The notes under the pieces: generated by a model
The model's input: the letters and a program-made list of their open reading frames with translations, nothing else
Told to the model about the DNA's origin: nothing
The model's database searches: none
From: Halicephalobus mephisto
Lineage: Eukaryota > Nematoda > Chromadorea > Rhabditida > Panagrolaimidae
Length of the DNA: 64,000 nucleotides
Assembly: GCA_009193035.1 (NCBI GenBank)
Contig: SWDT01000171.1
Location: 62,001 to 126,000, forward strand
Reading direction: 5' to 3'
In this document: positions 1-11,579 of the stretch, in pieces
Position numbering within the stretch: position 1 is the stretch's first letter
How the letters are laid out: every line of letters begins with the position of its first letter
Position numbers and translations under genes: made by a program

Positions 1-314
1 AAAATATTGGTTTTTAGAAAGAATTTTTTGCAGAATAATGCAATCCAAAAAGGTTTTAAATAATTTTTTAAAATTTAACATAATTAAAAAAAATAAAAAA
101 ATTTTAATTTTTTTACAAAAACTAATTTTTATAAAATTTTAAAAAAATTGATTTTTATTTAAAATTAAAAAAATTTATTTTTATAAAATTTAAAAAAAAT
201 TGATTTTTATTTAAAATTAAAAAATTGTTTTTGTAGAAAATTTTGGATTACTGTAGTTTAGTAAAATTTTGAAAGTTTTTAGTTTAGTGTGTACTTGTAG
301 AATCTTCAAAAACG
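1..314. other. AT-rich low-complexity DNA
   Basis: A/T homopolymer-rich sequence with short imperfect duplications of a TTTTATTTAAAATTAAAAAA-like string. No gene or structured signal seen. Confidence 0.6.
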
Positions 315-810
315 TGCAAAAGTAGAAATTTTATGCTCATTGGTCTTAAGTGGAAAGTTTTGAATTTTCGTGTTAGGACCATTTTTTTGGAAAATTTTAA
401 AGATTTTAAATTTTTTCACAGTAAATTGATTTTGAAATTTTATAAAAATATGTAGAATAAAAATTTCACATTTTTTGATCCCAAGTGGAAAATTTTGAAT
501 TTTCGTGTTGGGACCATTTTTTTTGGAAAATTTTAAAGGTTTTAAATTTTTTCACAGTAAATTGATTTTGGAATTTTATAAAAATATGTAGAATAAAAAT
601 TTCACATTTTTTGGTCCCAAGTGGAAAGTTTTGAATTTTCGTGTTAAGACAAGTTTTTAGAAATTTTAAAGGTTTTAAATTTTTTCAGAGTAAATTAATT
701 TTGGAATTTTATAGATATATGTAAAATAAAAATTTCTTATTTTCTGGTCCCAAGTGGAAAGTTTTGAATTTTCGTGTTAAGACAAGTTTTTAGAAAATTT
801 TAAACAATTT
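315..810. repeat. Tandem repeat, unit about 135 bp, about 3.5 copies
   Basis: The string AAGTGGAAAGTTTTGAATTT recurs at about 348, 483, 619 and 752, followed each time by a CGTGTTRGGACC-like motif, an A/T stretch and CAGTAAATT. Spacing is 133-136 bp. Later units carry small deletions. The CGTGTY-GGACC word is related to the CCCGACACGAAATTT word of other arrays in this window. Confidence 0.8.
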
Positions 811-954
811 TTATAAAATAATGTTTTATTTAAAAATATTAGCAACAATCTGACATTGACAATACCAAACCATAGATATTATGGCACTCGTATTAAAGCA
901 TGGACGAAAGAAACAACGACATGGCAGCTAGGATATGGATTAGCTGGATAAATA

Positions 955-1495
955 TTATTCAACATCGGCTTTGCTATGCCAATTTTCGAGCAATTGATCG
1001 ATGATATCAATTTTTTTTGATATTTTGATTAAAAAATTCGGAATTTTCATGATTCGATTTTTTTCAATTGGAATTTTTTTTAAAAAATTGAACAAATTTT
1101 CGGAATACGGTGGTCTGTGTCCGAAGCATCTGAACAAACAAGACCCTCCACTGCAGCAGATGGAATTCAGAATTGTTTCGTTGAAGCAGATTCCGGTTTT
1201 GCAACAATCAAGTCCGATTTTCTCGATGGATTCGTCGTTGACTTGATTTATTTGCACTAAAATACCGTAATTTAGGACGATTTAAAAAGAAAAATTTACA
1301 TAAAACATGGTCGTAAGAGGTGTTACTGTAGCACGGGGTCTGGAGGTCGATGGGGGTACAGAGGGCTTCGATTCTTTCTACAGTAAGATCCACACATTCT
1401 TGGTCGGATCTGTGGGTGTGTTTTGCCGAAGAAAATCCAAATTCCATCATCACGATCAATATCCAAGTGTACAACTGAGAAAAAAACTGACACAT
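955..1495 (-). CDS. Small secreted cysteine-rich protein, possibly insulin-like
   Basis: Two exons on the minus strand, 1495-1301 (donor GTAAAT at 1299) and 1256-955; the last exon base is 1300 and the 43-nt intron ends TTTTAG. Frame is kept across the join. The product has an N-terminal hydrophobic segment (about residues 5-24) typical of a signal peptide. Next comes a Cys-x11-Cys segment (CVDLTVERIEALC), the spacing of an insulin B chain. Exon 2 carries LDCCKTGIC followed nine residues later by a Cys pair, resembling the A chain of nematode beta-type insulins, which also end in a double Cys. Departures from the family: four rather than three residues after the first Cys pair, and a basic C-terminal tail of about 60 residues with two more Cys. 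Secretion is well supported; insulin membership is an inference from spacing only. Confidence 0.5.
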
Positions 1496-1559
1496 CTGGA
1501 AATTTAATAATAATTAAAATATAAAAAATTTTTAAAAATTTTCCCGACACGAATTTTCG

Positions 1560-2300
1560 AAAATTTTAAAAATAAATTTCTAAAATAAAATATTTTTAAA
1601 AATTTCAAAAATAAAATAATTTTTAAAATTTCTAAAATTAAATATTTTAATAAAAATTTCTAAAATTAAATATTTTAATAAAAATTTTTGAAATTAAATA
1701 TTTTAATAAAAATTTCTAAAATTAAATATTTTAATAAAAATTTTTGAAATTAAATATATTTAAAAATTGTCTCGACACGAATTTTTAGATACTTTTAAAA
1801 ATTGATATTTTTAATGATTTTGAAAATATTTTGGGATTTTCTACAAGATTCTGAAGGTTTCTAAAAGAACTCACAGAATTTCAAAAAGTTCTGCAAGTTT
1901 TTAAAGGATTTTAGAAAATTTTCAGAAAATTAAAAAAAAATTAGAAAATAAAAAAATTTAGGATTTTATTAAATTTTAAAAGTTTCAAAAATTCTACAAA
2001 ATATTAGAAAATTATAAAAAAACTTAAAAATTTTAAAAATTAAAGAAATTGAAAAATTTTAGAAATTAAAAAAATTAGAATTTTATTAAATTTTAAAAGT
2101 TTTAAAAATTCTACAAGATTTTCGAAAATTTCGAAAAATTCTAAAAATTTTAAAAAGCTTCTAGAACGATTTTCGAAATTTAACAGACTTTTATAATCCT
2201 TTTCTCAATCCTCTTGAGATTCTGAAAACCTCCAAAAATTTCTACAGTAATCCGAAAAGTTTTAGAATTTTTCAGAAAATTTAAAAAAATTCTAAAATAT
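1560..2300. repeat. AT-rich degenerate repeats
   Basis: Between 1600 and 1770 a 30-32 bp unit (TTTCTAAAATTAAATATTTT and variants) repeats about five times. From 1800 to 2300 short TTCTAGAA/TTTTAGAA-like words recur without a fixed period. No coding potential seen. Confidence 0.55.
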
Positions 2301-2329
2301 TTTACAGAATTGTAACGAATCCGAAAATG

Positions 2330-2530
2330 TCAATCAGTAAGAGGATTGTTTTCGCTGTCCTTTTACGGACCGGTTTGCACTTATAGTAAAAGTGCCGGAG
2401 GCGGGGCCCCGTGGTTATCTGAGTCTCCGGAGGCCCCGGGATCCCTCGAGGGCCATTAGAAGACAAAAGTGCAGTAATCGAAAAATCAGAGGAGGTCAGA
2501 CGTCTCAGAAGGGTTAAATTACACAAGATC
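2330..2530. other. GC-rich island in AT-rich DNA, function unknown
   Basis: About 200 bp of much higher GC than its flanks, with GC-rich words GGCGGGGCCCCG near 2400 and GGAGGCCCCGGGATCC near 2427 that could pair partly. The minus strand can be read as three collagen-like triplets but quickly loses the pattern. No match recognised to tRNA, snRNA, SRP or RNase P RNA. Confidence 0.4.
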
Positions 2531-2599
2531 CCTTAGGCATTTTACATAAAAGATAATAAGTATACAAAGTATACAACTGTAAAAATTAAAAACTACCGT

Positions 2600-4250
2600 T
2601 GCCAAGTTATGTCGACACGCACTGTGACTTTTGGAAGAATTCTAAAACTTTTTGAGGGATTCTAGAATCTTTGCAGAGGCTCTAGAAGGCTTCAGAAGGA
2701 TCCTTGGAAGATTCTGAAAATTCCAAAGATTGTCTAGAAAGCTCCAGAAATCTTCCAAAATTCTGAAAACTTTCAGAAACTTCTCCAGAAGAATCCTAAG
2801 ATTCTGGAAACTTTCAGAAACTACTCTAGAAGAATCTTAAGATTCTGGAAACCTCTAGAAACTTCTCTGAAAAATTCTGAAAATTCCAAAGATCGTCTAG
2901 AAAGCTCCAGAAATCTTCCAAAATTCTGGAAACTTTCAGAAACTACTCTAGAAGAATCTTAAGATTCTGGAAACCTCTAGAAACTTCTCTGAAAGATTCT
3001 GAAAATTCTAAAAATCATCTAGAAAGCTTCAAAAATCTTCCAAGATTCTGAAAACTTTCAGAAACTTCTCCAGAAGCCTTCCAAAATTCTGGAAACCTCT
3101 AGAAACTTCTCTGAAAGATTCCCAAAATTCCAAAGATCACATAGAAAGCTCCAGAAGTCTTCCAAGATTCTGATGAGATTTCAGAAATCTTCGAAAACTT
3201 CCCTAGAAGATTCCAAAAATTCATAAAATTTAAGAATTTTATAAAATTTAAAATTTTTCTAGTAATTTTGATTAATTTCGGAAATTTTTGAGACTCCAAA
3301 AATACGTCATAATTTTTAATGAAATTCCAAAAATTTGTAGAATATTTTATTTTTTTAAATTTGAAAATTTTCCACGTGATTCTGGACGACTTCAGAATTT
3401 TCTATGAGATTACGGAAGACTTCAGAAGTCACTTTAAAATTCTAAAATTTTAAATTCTGGAAGATTTTTGAAAATTTCGAAATTTTAATTAATTTCTAAT
3501 AGATTCTAAAAAATTATAGAGATTTTTCATATAATTTCCAAGTTTTTCAGAGTCTTCAATGAGCTTCTGGAGGACTTCAGAATCTTCAATTAACTTTTAA
3601 AAAATCTTAGAGATCTTCTACATAAATTTGAAGTTTTTCAGAATCTTCAATTAACTTTTAAAAGATTCTAGAAGGCTTTTAAGTAATTTTGAAGTTTTTC
3701 AGAGTCTTCAATGAGCTTCTGGAGGACTTCAGAATCTTCAATTAACTTTTAAGAGATCTTAGAAATCTTCTACATAAATTTGAAGTTTTTGAGAATCTTC
3801 CATGAGCTTCTGGAGGACTTCAAAATCTTCAGTTAGCTTTCGAAAATTCTTGGAAATCTTCCATAAGCTTCTGGAGGACTTCAGAATCTTCAATTAACTT
3901 CTAAAAGATCTTAGAATTCTTCTACATAAATTTGAAGTTTTTCAGAATCTCTGATAAGCTTCTGGAGGACTTCAGAATCTTCAGTTAGCTTTCGAAAATT
4001 CTTGGAAATCTTCCACGAGCTTCTGAAAGATTTCAGAATCTTCAGTTAGCTTCTAAAAGACCTTAGAGATCTTCTACATAAATTTGAAGTTTTTCAGAAT
4101 CTTCAATTAACTTTTAAAAGATTCTAGAAGGCTTTTACGTAATTTTGAAGTTTTTCAGAATCTTCCAAGAGCTTCTGAATCTTTAATTAACTTCCACGGG
4201 CTTCTAGAAGCCTTCAGACACCTTCCACGTGATTCTGGGGCTCTATAAGT
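2600..4250. repeat. Long degenerate minisatellite built from about 30-bp subunits
   Basis: TTCTAGAA/TTCCAGAA words on a roughly 30-bp lattice. In 2700-3200 a GAAAATTCCAAAGATCGTCTAG-like string recurs at 2721, 2884, 3006 and 3128 (steps 163, 122, 122). In 3540-4200 GAGCTTCTGGAGGACTTC recurs at about 3561, 3713, 3804, 3866, 3956 and 4016 (steps 152, 91, 62, 90, 60). These steps are close to multiples of 30, so higher-order units of two to five subunits are mixed. No gene seen. Confidence 0.75.
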
Positions 4251-4689
4251 TTTAAAACTTGTATTGCTGGAGAAAATAAAACCCTAAGGCCGACTGGAAT
4301 TAAATTAACGAAATACAATAAGTTAAATAGAGCCGATGCCGAGGATTAATTCAATCGTACACGATGTAGACCAATTTCGTTAATAAAGTCGTGATTTATT
4401 TTATTGGATAACAACATAAAAAATTCTTCATAAACCTCCGAAAATAATAATTTTGACCTTTTCGGTTCTTATCAGAATTAATTTTTTTCTTTTTTGAATA
4501 AATAATAAAGTTTTCAAAGAAAACATAAAAAATCGAAAAACACAAAATTTTAAAAATAAAGTTAATTTTAATAAAAGGACAGAGTTTGGATAAAAGTACA
4601 CGATAAACAGTAAGTTTAAAAATTTTGATTTTTTTAAATTTTTAGTTTTAAATTTTTTTAAAAATAAAAATTTTTTATTTTTTATTAAA
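4251..4689. other. Intergenic, no feature recognised
   Basis: Contains a short less AT-rich stretch (4250-4400) with no open frame of note. I see nothing I can assign. Confidence 0.5.
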
Positions 4690-5960
4690 ATTATTAAAAA
4701 TAAATATATGAAACAATTTTTATTTTAAGTTGTAGCTTATTAGGTAGATATTTAAAAATTGTTAATTATTTTTATTGAAAATTATTCTAAAAGAAGATAT
4801 ATAAAGTACAAGAAAAAAGTTCATATATGAAACATCAGTTTTTAAATAACCTTTTTAAAAATAAAATTTACTTTATTTTGTAGATTACCGAGTGTTTAGA
4901 AATCATTAATAACTTTATATGAAAGTTATTTTATAAAAAATAATGTTTCATATATGAACTTTTTTTTTGTACTTTATTAATTTTTTATAAGTAACCTTTT
5001 TAAGAAATAATTTTTACTTTATTTTATAAGTTACTAAATGGATATTTAAAAATAGTTAATAATTTTACATCAAAGTTATTCTAAAAGAAGATATATAAAG
5101 TACAAGAAAAAAGTTCATATATGAAACATCATTTTTAAAATAACTTTCAAAAGTAAAATTTACTTTATTTTGTAGATTATCGAATGGATATTTACAAATC
5201 ATTAGTAATTTTATATGAAAATTATTCTAAAAGAAGGTATATAAAGTACATGAAAAAAGTTCATATATGAAACATCATTTTTTAAAGAACTTTCAAAAGT
5301 AAGTTTTACTTTATTTTATAAGTTACTAAATAGATATTTAAAAATAGTTAATAATTTTATATGAAAGTTATTTTATAAAAAATTAATAAAGTACATGAAA
5401 AAAATCCATATATGAAACATCATTTTTTAAAGAACTTTTTAAAAATAAAATTTACTTTATTTTGTAGGTTATTGAATGGATATTTAAAAATAGTTAATAA
5501 CTTTATATGAAAGTTATTTTACACAAAGATACGGAAAGTACAAGAAAAAAGTTCACATAAAAAATCGGAATTTAAGTAAACTAATTTTTTAAACGACTTA
5601 CAGCTTATTTTAAAACTTATTAAATCGATATGTAAACATTATTATTTCGCCTAAAAGTACTTGTGGAGGCAGATAATAGGATAAAAAAGAAATTTAATAT
5701 ATCAAATGTCGAAATTAAATCTGAATAGTTTCTCAAAAATTTTGTATTTTATTTTGTAGCTTATCAGATCCAGATTTACGAATCAATAATATTTTATAAA
5801 AAAAATTAAAAAATTACAAATATTTAAAATTAAACAAATGAAAAATATTTAAAATGTTTTAAAAATTAAAATATTTTAAATATTTAAAATTAAAAAAATT
5901 AAAATTATAAAAATTTTCATATATCATGTCAGAAATTTAATCGCAGCAATTTTTGAAAAA
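4690..5960. repeat. Satellite-like tandem array, unit about 146 bp
   Basis: The palindromic word TCATATATGA followed by AACATC marks the unit at 4821, 5114, 5261 and 5405, with a weak copy near 5551. Spacing is about 146 bp, and 293 bp where an inverted copy lies (about 4940-4960, reading GTTTCATATATGAAC). Each unit also holds TTTACTTTATTTTGTAG and GGATATTTAAAAATAGTTAA. Units become degenerate after 5570. Confidence 0.75.
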
Positions 5961-6104
5961 ATTACAAAATACATATTTAAAAATTATTTTTTTTAATTAA
6001 AAATCTTCTGTAGAAAATAAAATAGAAAGAATCTTATATGAATTATGGTAATTTAAGTGGTTTCTGAATCAAGTTTTGTTTTGTTTTATATTTTATTATT
6101 TATC

Positions 6105-6190
6105 TTTTGTCTTCGGTAGTAGGGTGATTAGCACGCGTGGCTGTAAAGTTACGAAATCTGGGTTTGATTCTGAATCAAGAACAAAACTAA
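6105..6190 (+). repeat. Degenerate tRNA-like sequence (tRNA-derived repeat)
   Basis: Shows an A-box-like GGTGATTAGCACGCGTGG and a B-box-like GGGTTTGATTCTGAA about 50 bp apart, the spacing of a tRNA gene. Acceptor pairing is not evident, so a tRNA-derived SINE or relic is more likely than a working tRNA. Its A-box half is shared with the next tRNA-like sequence at 6229. Confidence 0.45.
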
Positions 6191-6262
6191 AATTAAATGA
6201 ATTTATTGGAATTCTATTATCTTGTTTGGTTTCAGTAGCGCAGTAGTTAGCACGCGCGACTG

Positions 6263-6460
6263 TACACAGATAATTTGCAATCACCGCTAACTAAATAAAT
6301 CAATACATAAGAGCATTTGAACGCAATTCTCAAAAGATTGGATTCTGAGTGAGTATAATCGATAGCAATTATTGCAATCAAACAAAGGTTGATTATAACT
6401 GAATACAATCGAAGGTGTTCAATTGCATTCAGTTAGTGGTGATTGCAAATTATCTGTGTA
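6263..6460. mobile_element. MITE with 30-bp terminal inverted repeats
   Basis: Begins TACACAGATAATTTGC and ends with its complement. The terminal 30 bp pair with one mismatch. Interior arms also pair partly. No coding capacity. Inserted in a tRNA-like sequence. Confidence 0.75.
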
Positions 6461-6465
6461 GAAAC

Positions 6466-6813
6466 CACACAGATTTTCTGAAATCACATCTAGCTGAATG
6501 GGATGAACACGTAAGAGCCCCTGACCATAGTTTTCACATTATTTGGTTCTGATTAAGTGCAATCAATGACAAAATTGCAATCCAACAGCAGATTGACTCT
6601 AATTGAATATGCTCAACGTATTTGGACCATGTTTGTTTCTGGTTGACAGGATATTAGTACGTTGATTACATTCAGTTATGATCAATCTTCTATTGGAGTG
6701 CAATCCTGTCATTGATTGCACTCAGTTAGAACCAAATAATGTGAAAACTATGGTCAGGGGCTCTTACGTGTTGATCCCATTCAGCTAGACGTGATTCCAG
6801 AAAACTCGTGCAC
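6466..6813. mobile_element. Palindromic MITE with about 130-bp arms
   Basis: The arm at about 6470-6600 and its near-perfect complement at about 6665-6810 share ACGTAAGAGCCCCTGACC and CACATTATTTGGTTCT, separated by about 65 bp. The transcript would form a long hairpin. Outer ends match with a few differences. No coding capacity. Confidence 0.75.
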
Positions 6814-7129
6814 GGAAACCCGAGTTCGATTCCCGGTTAAAAAGTAAAAAATGAGCCAATGTCGCAAAAAGGCGAAAAACTTTAACCAACTTTGACGTCA
6901 ACTTCGTGCGATAAGGCAACCGTTAAAAACAATCTCAAAGCTGATTGCGGATTTAAATGTCTAAATGTCTTGTTTGGTATCATATGCTATCATGATACAA
7001 AGCAGACTTTACACAATGGAGAAAACACGAAGATAAAGAAGATTTTGTTATTTTTAAAATTTTCGAATATTTTCCTCAAGTTTCGAAAAATTGGACAAAA
7101 GTGCAAAGTTTCACACATCAGAACTTGAA

Positions 7130-7670
7130 ATTAAATAAAAATAACACTTAAACGATTTATACTTTATTTAATAAGATATCAAATGCATATTTAGGGACTG
7201 TTATCTTGAAAGTTCTAAAAAATAATAAAATATAAAATTTCATAAGTCAATTTACTAAAATCTAACTTTAAGTGATTTTTGAAATCATTTTTACTCAGTT
7301 TTGTGAATTACGAAATACATGTTTAGGGACTATTTTCTGCAAAAATTCCAAAAAATAATAAAAAATTTCATAAATTAATTTTAAAATTTAACTTTTTTGA
7401 TACTTGAACTAACTTATATCATTCTTAGTACCCTATTGAATAAACTGTAAAAATTTCAATTATTAACAATTTTCTAAAAAAAATAAAAAATTTAATATAT
7501 TAATTTCGAAAATTTAATTTTAAGTGATTTTCGAAATAATCTAAACTTTATTTTATAAATTATGAAATATATATTTAGAAATTAAATTTTTTCCAAAAGT
7601 TCTAGAAAAAATACCAAGATAAAAGTGCAAAATTTCATATCACATGTGAGGAAAAATGAGGCGATTTCCT
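7130..7670. repeat. Diverged continuation of the 146-bp array
   Basis: Four loose units contain TTTATTTTATAAATTACGAAAT-like and CATATTTAGGGACT-like words that match the units at 4690-5570. The array therefore appears to be split by the tRNA-like/MITE block at 6050-7130. Confidence 0.5.
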
Positions 7671-7959
7671 TATCTGTTGTCTGTACCTTCAATTATCTAT
7701 TTTAAATTTTGTTTAATTTTGATGATTTTTTTAAATTGCAGAAAAGATTAAAAATCAACAAAAAAAACTAACAAAAATCTAAAAATCAACAAAAAAATTT
7801 AAAAAGTCAACAAAAAAAATTTAAAAAATCAACAAAAAAATTTTTAAATTTTATAAATTATTTAATTTAAAAAAAATAAATTTAAAATTTTGAATTTACT
7901 TTTTAAAAAATTGTATTTGATATATGATCATATAAAATACGTTTTTGAAGATAACGAGA

Positions 7960-8880
7960 AGTCCACCCCCACCGCGAAAATCCCTGATGACACTGTAATG
8001 AACTTCCTCATTTGCCATTACCAATGAAAATTTACGCAAAAAATTAATAAGGGAAGTTGGTTTTTGTCACGAAAGTTCCAGAATGACCATAATAAAACTT
8101 TTTTTACCAGTGCGAGTGGGACTTTATTAACAATAAAATTCTTAAAAAAGAACTCCCACCGCAAAAATTTCCAGAATGACCACAATAAACTTTTTTACCA
8201 GCGCGAATAGGACTTTACAAAGAAATACAAAATGGAATTCCCACCGCGAAAGTTCCTGAATGACCATAATTAAGTTTTTTATTAATGCGAGTGGGACTTT
8301 ATTAACAATAAAATTCTTAAAAAACAAACTCCCACAACGAAAATTTCCAGAACGACCATAATAAACTTTTTTACCAGTGCGAGTGGGATTTCACAAAAAG
8401 TTAGAAATTTACAAAATTGACTCTCACCACGAAAGTTGTTAAATCATCATAACAATCTTGTTTATTTAGTGTAAATGAGATTTTGTGCAAAAAGCAAGGG
8501 AAAAGTACATAATTAAGTTTCACAAAAAAGTCCCTGAAGATTATGATAACCTTTTTCGTTTACAAATACTAGTAAAACTTTACATAAAAAATAATCTAGG
8601 AGAACTATGAAACGAACACTTGTTGCAAAAGTCTCGGAAAAATAAGATAGTTTTTCATATATCAACAAGAGTGAAAATTCGCACAGAAAATAACTTAAAA
8701 ATAAAAATCAAATCTCATCATGAAAGTCCGAAAACTATGGTATAGTTTTTCATATATCAATGCAAATAAAAGTTTACATGTGGGACAATCATGTAAAGTT
8801 AACTCCTACCACGAAAGTCCCTGAAAACTACGATACTGCTCCTCAAATACCAGTGTGAGTGGAAGTTTGCACGGAACAGG
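7960..8880. repeat. Tandem repeat, unit about 80-92 bp
   Basis: The unit reads CCCACCGCGAAAGTTCC, then GAATGACCATAATAAACTTTT, then AGTGCGAGTGGGACTTT (words shown separately). Starts lie near 7965, 8065, 8155, 8237, 8329 and 8420, then diverge. GCGAGTGGGACTTTATTAAC occurs at about 8111 and 8287, a two-unit higher-order step. Confidence 0.75.
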
Positions 8881-9167
8881 GAGAGTCCTAAATTTGCCAT
8901 TGATATATGGATCTTACTATACTGAATGTTGTTTGTTCATATATCGAGTTTAATTTTTTTACATTGTATTGTTATTTGCAAGATACGTTTACAAGATAAA
9001 TTCTAGACAAAGAAACCTTATCGAACAAGGATTAGATGAAAGCATTATCTACTTCGTATATCCACGACATTCGATGACTAGAAGACTTCATGAAAGATTT
9101 AGTAAGTTCTCCTGATGGAAGCACTTCTTCTGAATGAAATGCTAAGGTAATTTAAGTTTTCTTTGTA

Positions 9168-10424
9168 TTAGGTTGGTGCAAAAGTTCTGTCATTTTTCGA
9201 CCACTAATTTTAAAACATCATAACACACTTTAAACAAGAAATTTTTAATCAAAGTAAAAACCATCTGCATCAATACATTTTCCCCAACGAGAAACAAGCT
9301 TATTGATCCCAATCCAGTAGAAATCCGAGTTTCTGGATTCAATAAATTCCCTTAGGGAGCTTTCGACATCCTCTTGATTTTGAAAGGTTTTCTCTCGGAG
9401 GAAGTGATCGAAATGCTTGAAAAAGTGTTTGTCAGTGGGAGACAGGTCGGGAGAGTACGGTGGGTACGGTAGAATTTCATATCTCAGCTCGTTCAGCTCC
9501 CGGACTGTGGTTTGTGAAACGTGCGGATGCGCGTTGTAATGAAGAAGGATGGGGCCCTTCCTATTCATCAATGCTGGTCGAAATCGGCACAATTTCTGGT
9601 GCATGACCTCAAGTTCCTTGCAATAAGTGTCTGCTGTAATGCACGATTCCTTCAGAAGATCACCATACCGTAATCATTATTTTCTTTTGATGTGTCTTTG
9701 GCTTCGGGAAGCTTTTAGGAGGCTCGTCAATTCCTAACGATTGTGAAGATCTCTTGCGGTTGTCGCATAAGATCCATTTTTCATCACAAGTGACAATGCG
9801 TTCCAAAAACGGGTCGTTTCGGTTCCATAGAAGCAACGCAGAACAGACTTTGTAACGACGAGATTTGTTGTGAGGGGTCAATTCGTAGGGTATCCATTTG
9901 TCGAGCTTCTTCGTCTTTCCTATTGCTTTCAAGTGATCGAGAACGACTGGATGACTTACGTTTAGCTCAGTAGTAAATTCCCTGACCGTTACCCGTAGTT
10001 TAGCTTCAATCAAAGCCTTCAGAATCCCGTTGTCGACAGCCGCAGGTCGTCCTGAACATGGCTCGTCTACGAAGCTGGTGTTCCCGATACGGAATCTCTG
10101 GAACCAACGTTGAACGGTTCGATCGGTTGTTGATCCCTTTCCGAATGCCTGGTTAAAGTTTCTTGCAGCTTCTGTAGCATTCCGCCCCAATTTGAATTCA
10201 TAAAAAAAAATAACGCGAAAATCGCTTCTTTCCATGGTGAATTCAGAAGCTTGTAGAACAGTGAATCCGGTAGCAAATGAGAAGCGACAAAAACAGGTGG
10301 ATAGAGAAAATTTGAAAGTTTCAAATAATAAATGTAAAATAAGATTTTTAGCGCTTAATACTTCAATAAAAAAGTAAAATACCCACGCATCAAAAAAATC
10401 AACAGAACTTTCCTACCGACCTAA
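9168..10424 (-). mobile_element. mariner-family DNA transposon, about 1.26 kb, inactive
   Basis: The left end TTAGGTTGGTGCAAAAGTTC (9168) and the complement of the right end (…ACTTTCCTACCGACCTAA, ending 10424) form imperfect terminal inverted repeats of about 27 bp. They are flanked by TA on both sides (9166-9167, 10425-10426), the expected mariner target duplication. Length and a single internal transposase reading frame fit the family. The element interrupts the 192-bp array. Confidence 0.9.
9245..10235 (-). pseudogene. mariner transposase pseudogene
   Basis: The reading frame starts at 10235 with the helix-turn-helix region (residues about 1-110; TVQRWFQRFR). The first catalytic block follows (TCDEKW) and the C-terminal block holds YSPDLSP. 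It is broken in three ways: an in-frame TGA after the TVW motif near 9650; a loss of sequence with frame change just after it, so the rest continues in another frame from about 9630; and a Tyr where the second catalytic Asp of the D,D34D triad should be (HYNAHPHV instead of HDNA-type). It should be unable to catalyse transposition. Confidence 0.9.
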
Positions 10425-11579
10425 TATTTCATTTCTAAAACGTCATTACAAGGTATATTTTAAGTTAAGTATCTTATCGAATGAGTCCTAGGGAAACAAA
10501 GTACGGATTACGTCATATGTGCGCAATGTTGAATGATTAAGAAATTTCTTGAGGGTTCATCAAGATCTGGTACATATCTCCTCTAAAAGAACTACAACAG
10601 GTAATTTTAGGTGTTTTCTATTATGGAAAAGGTTTATTCTAAGATAAATTCCAGATAGAAGACCTTATCGAACAAGTTATAGGAAAAATACAGATTGTCA
10701 TATGTGCGCAATGTTGGATGACTAAGGAATTTCCTGAGTGATTCATCAAGATCTAGTACATATCTTTAAAAGAGCTAAAACTGGTAATTTAAGTGTCCTT
10801 TGTTTATTTTTCTATTATCTATGAAGAATGTTTATTCTAAATTTCAGGTAAAAAATCCAAGTAACCAAGTGCTAGAAGAAAAAATAAGCTATTTCTTATT
10901 CACACGACATTCGATGACTGAGAGATTTCATGAAGGATTCAACAAGATTTCGTGCAGATATTTTCGGAAAAAATAATCATTTTGGATAAGTTAGAAATTT
11001 TTTATATTCCACCACCGCAACTATATATTGTAAAGTAAATTTTAGGTAGAACTACTGAACGAATACTGGAGATTACAGATCAGATTTTATATCCACGATA
11101 TATTTGAATAAGATTACTCGCTTTTTCAAACGTCATATTCGATGTCAAATTCGCGCAAAATTTAAAAAATAAATCTGACTTTCAGCCACAGGACCCAATG
11201 GCGAAAATCTATTTTTGACAAATAGGAAATAAAACTGAATTTGCAGTTTAAAGTACAAAGAATTGTATTTGCTCTTAGGGATTACTGTCTAATTTCCAAT
11301 TCACCAGGTCACCTGGTTTCCTTTGTTTGGTACTCGGATTCTGAATGGTACCTTTGTTTCCAGCACTCCACAAAAGTGCAATTAACATTTTTATTTCCTA
11401 CAATATTTGGATTATTAAAACTGTAGAATTTCTAAAATCCGGAAGTTCTGGGGTGTTTCAGAATCCATTAGGAACTTCTGGAATTGTCTAGGTTTTTACG
11501 GAAGTTTTAGAATCTAGTGGGGATTCTGAAGTCTTGAGATTTCATGGGAGTTTTTGAAACTTGTCGGAATTTAAAGATT

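Larger units (their letters stand above)
6229..6842 (+). repeat. tRNA-like sequence split by palindromic elements
   Basis: The left half (6229-6262) carries an A-box-like GTAGTTAGCACGCGCGACTG. The right half (6814-6842) carries a good B box in GAGTTCGATTCCCGG. Between them sit two palindromic elements (6263-6460 and about 6466-6813). Removing both would bring the halves to tRNA-like spacing, so they seem to have inserted around the anticodon region. The two flanking halves do not form a clear acceptor stem. Confidence 0.5.
8985..11130. repeat. Tandem repeat, unit about 192 bp, split by a mariner element
   Basis: The words ACCTTATCGAACAAG, ACATTCGATGACT and TTCATCAAGATCTGGTACAT mark units at about 9017, 10473, 10664 and 10858 (step 191-194). 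The first unit is cut from the others by the mariner at 9168-10424. Units have diverged by substitution. Confidence 0.7.

Noticed and set aside
2302..2526. Collagen-like triplets on the minus strand
   Set aside because: Only three Gly-x-y triplets, no flanking exons; insufficient for a collagen.
6229..6842. Functional tRNA gene
   Set aside because: A and B boxes are present, but acceptor-stem pairing is poor and the body is split by MITEs.
6892..7128. 78-codon plus-strand frame after the tRNA-like block
   Set aside because: It runs into the diverged satellite and has no splice context or recognisable domain.
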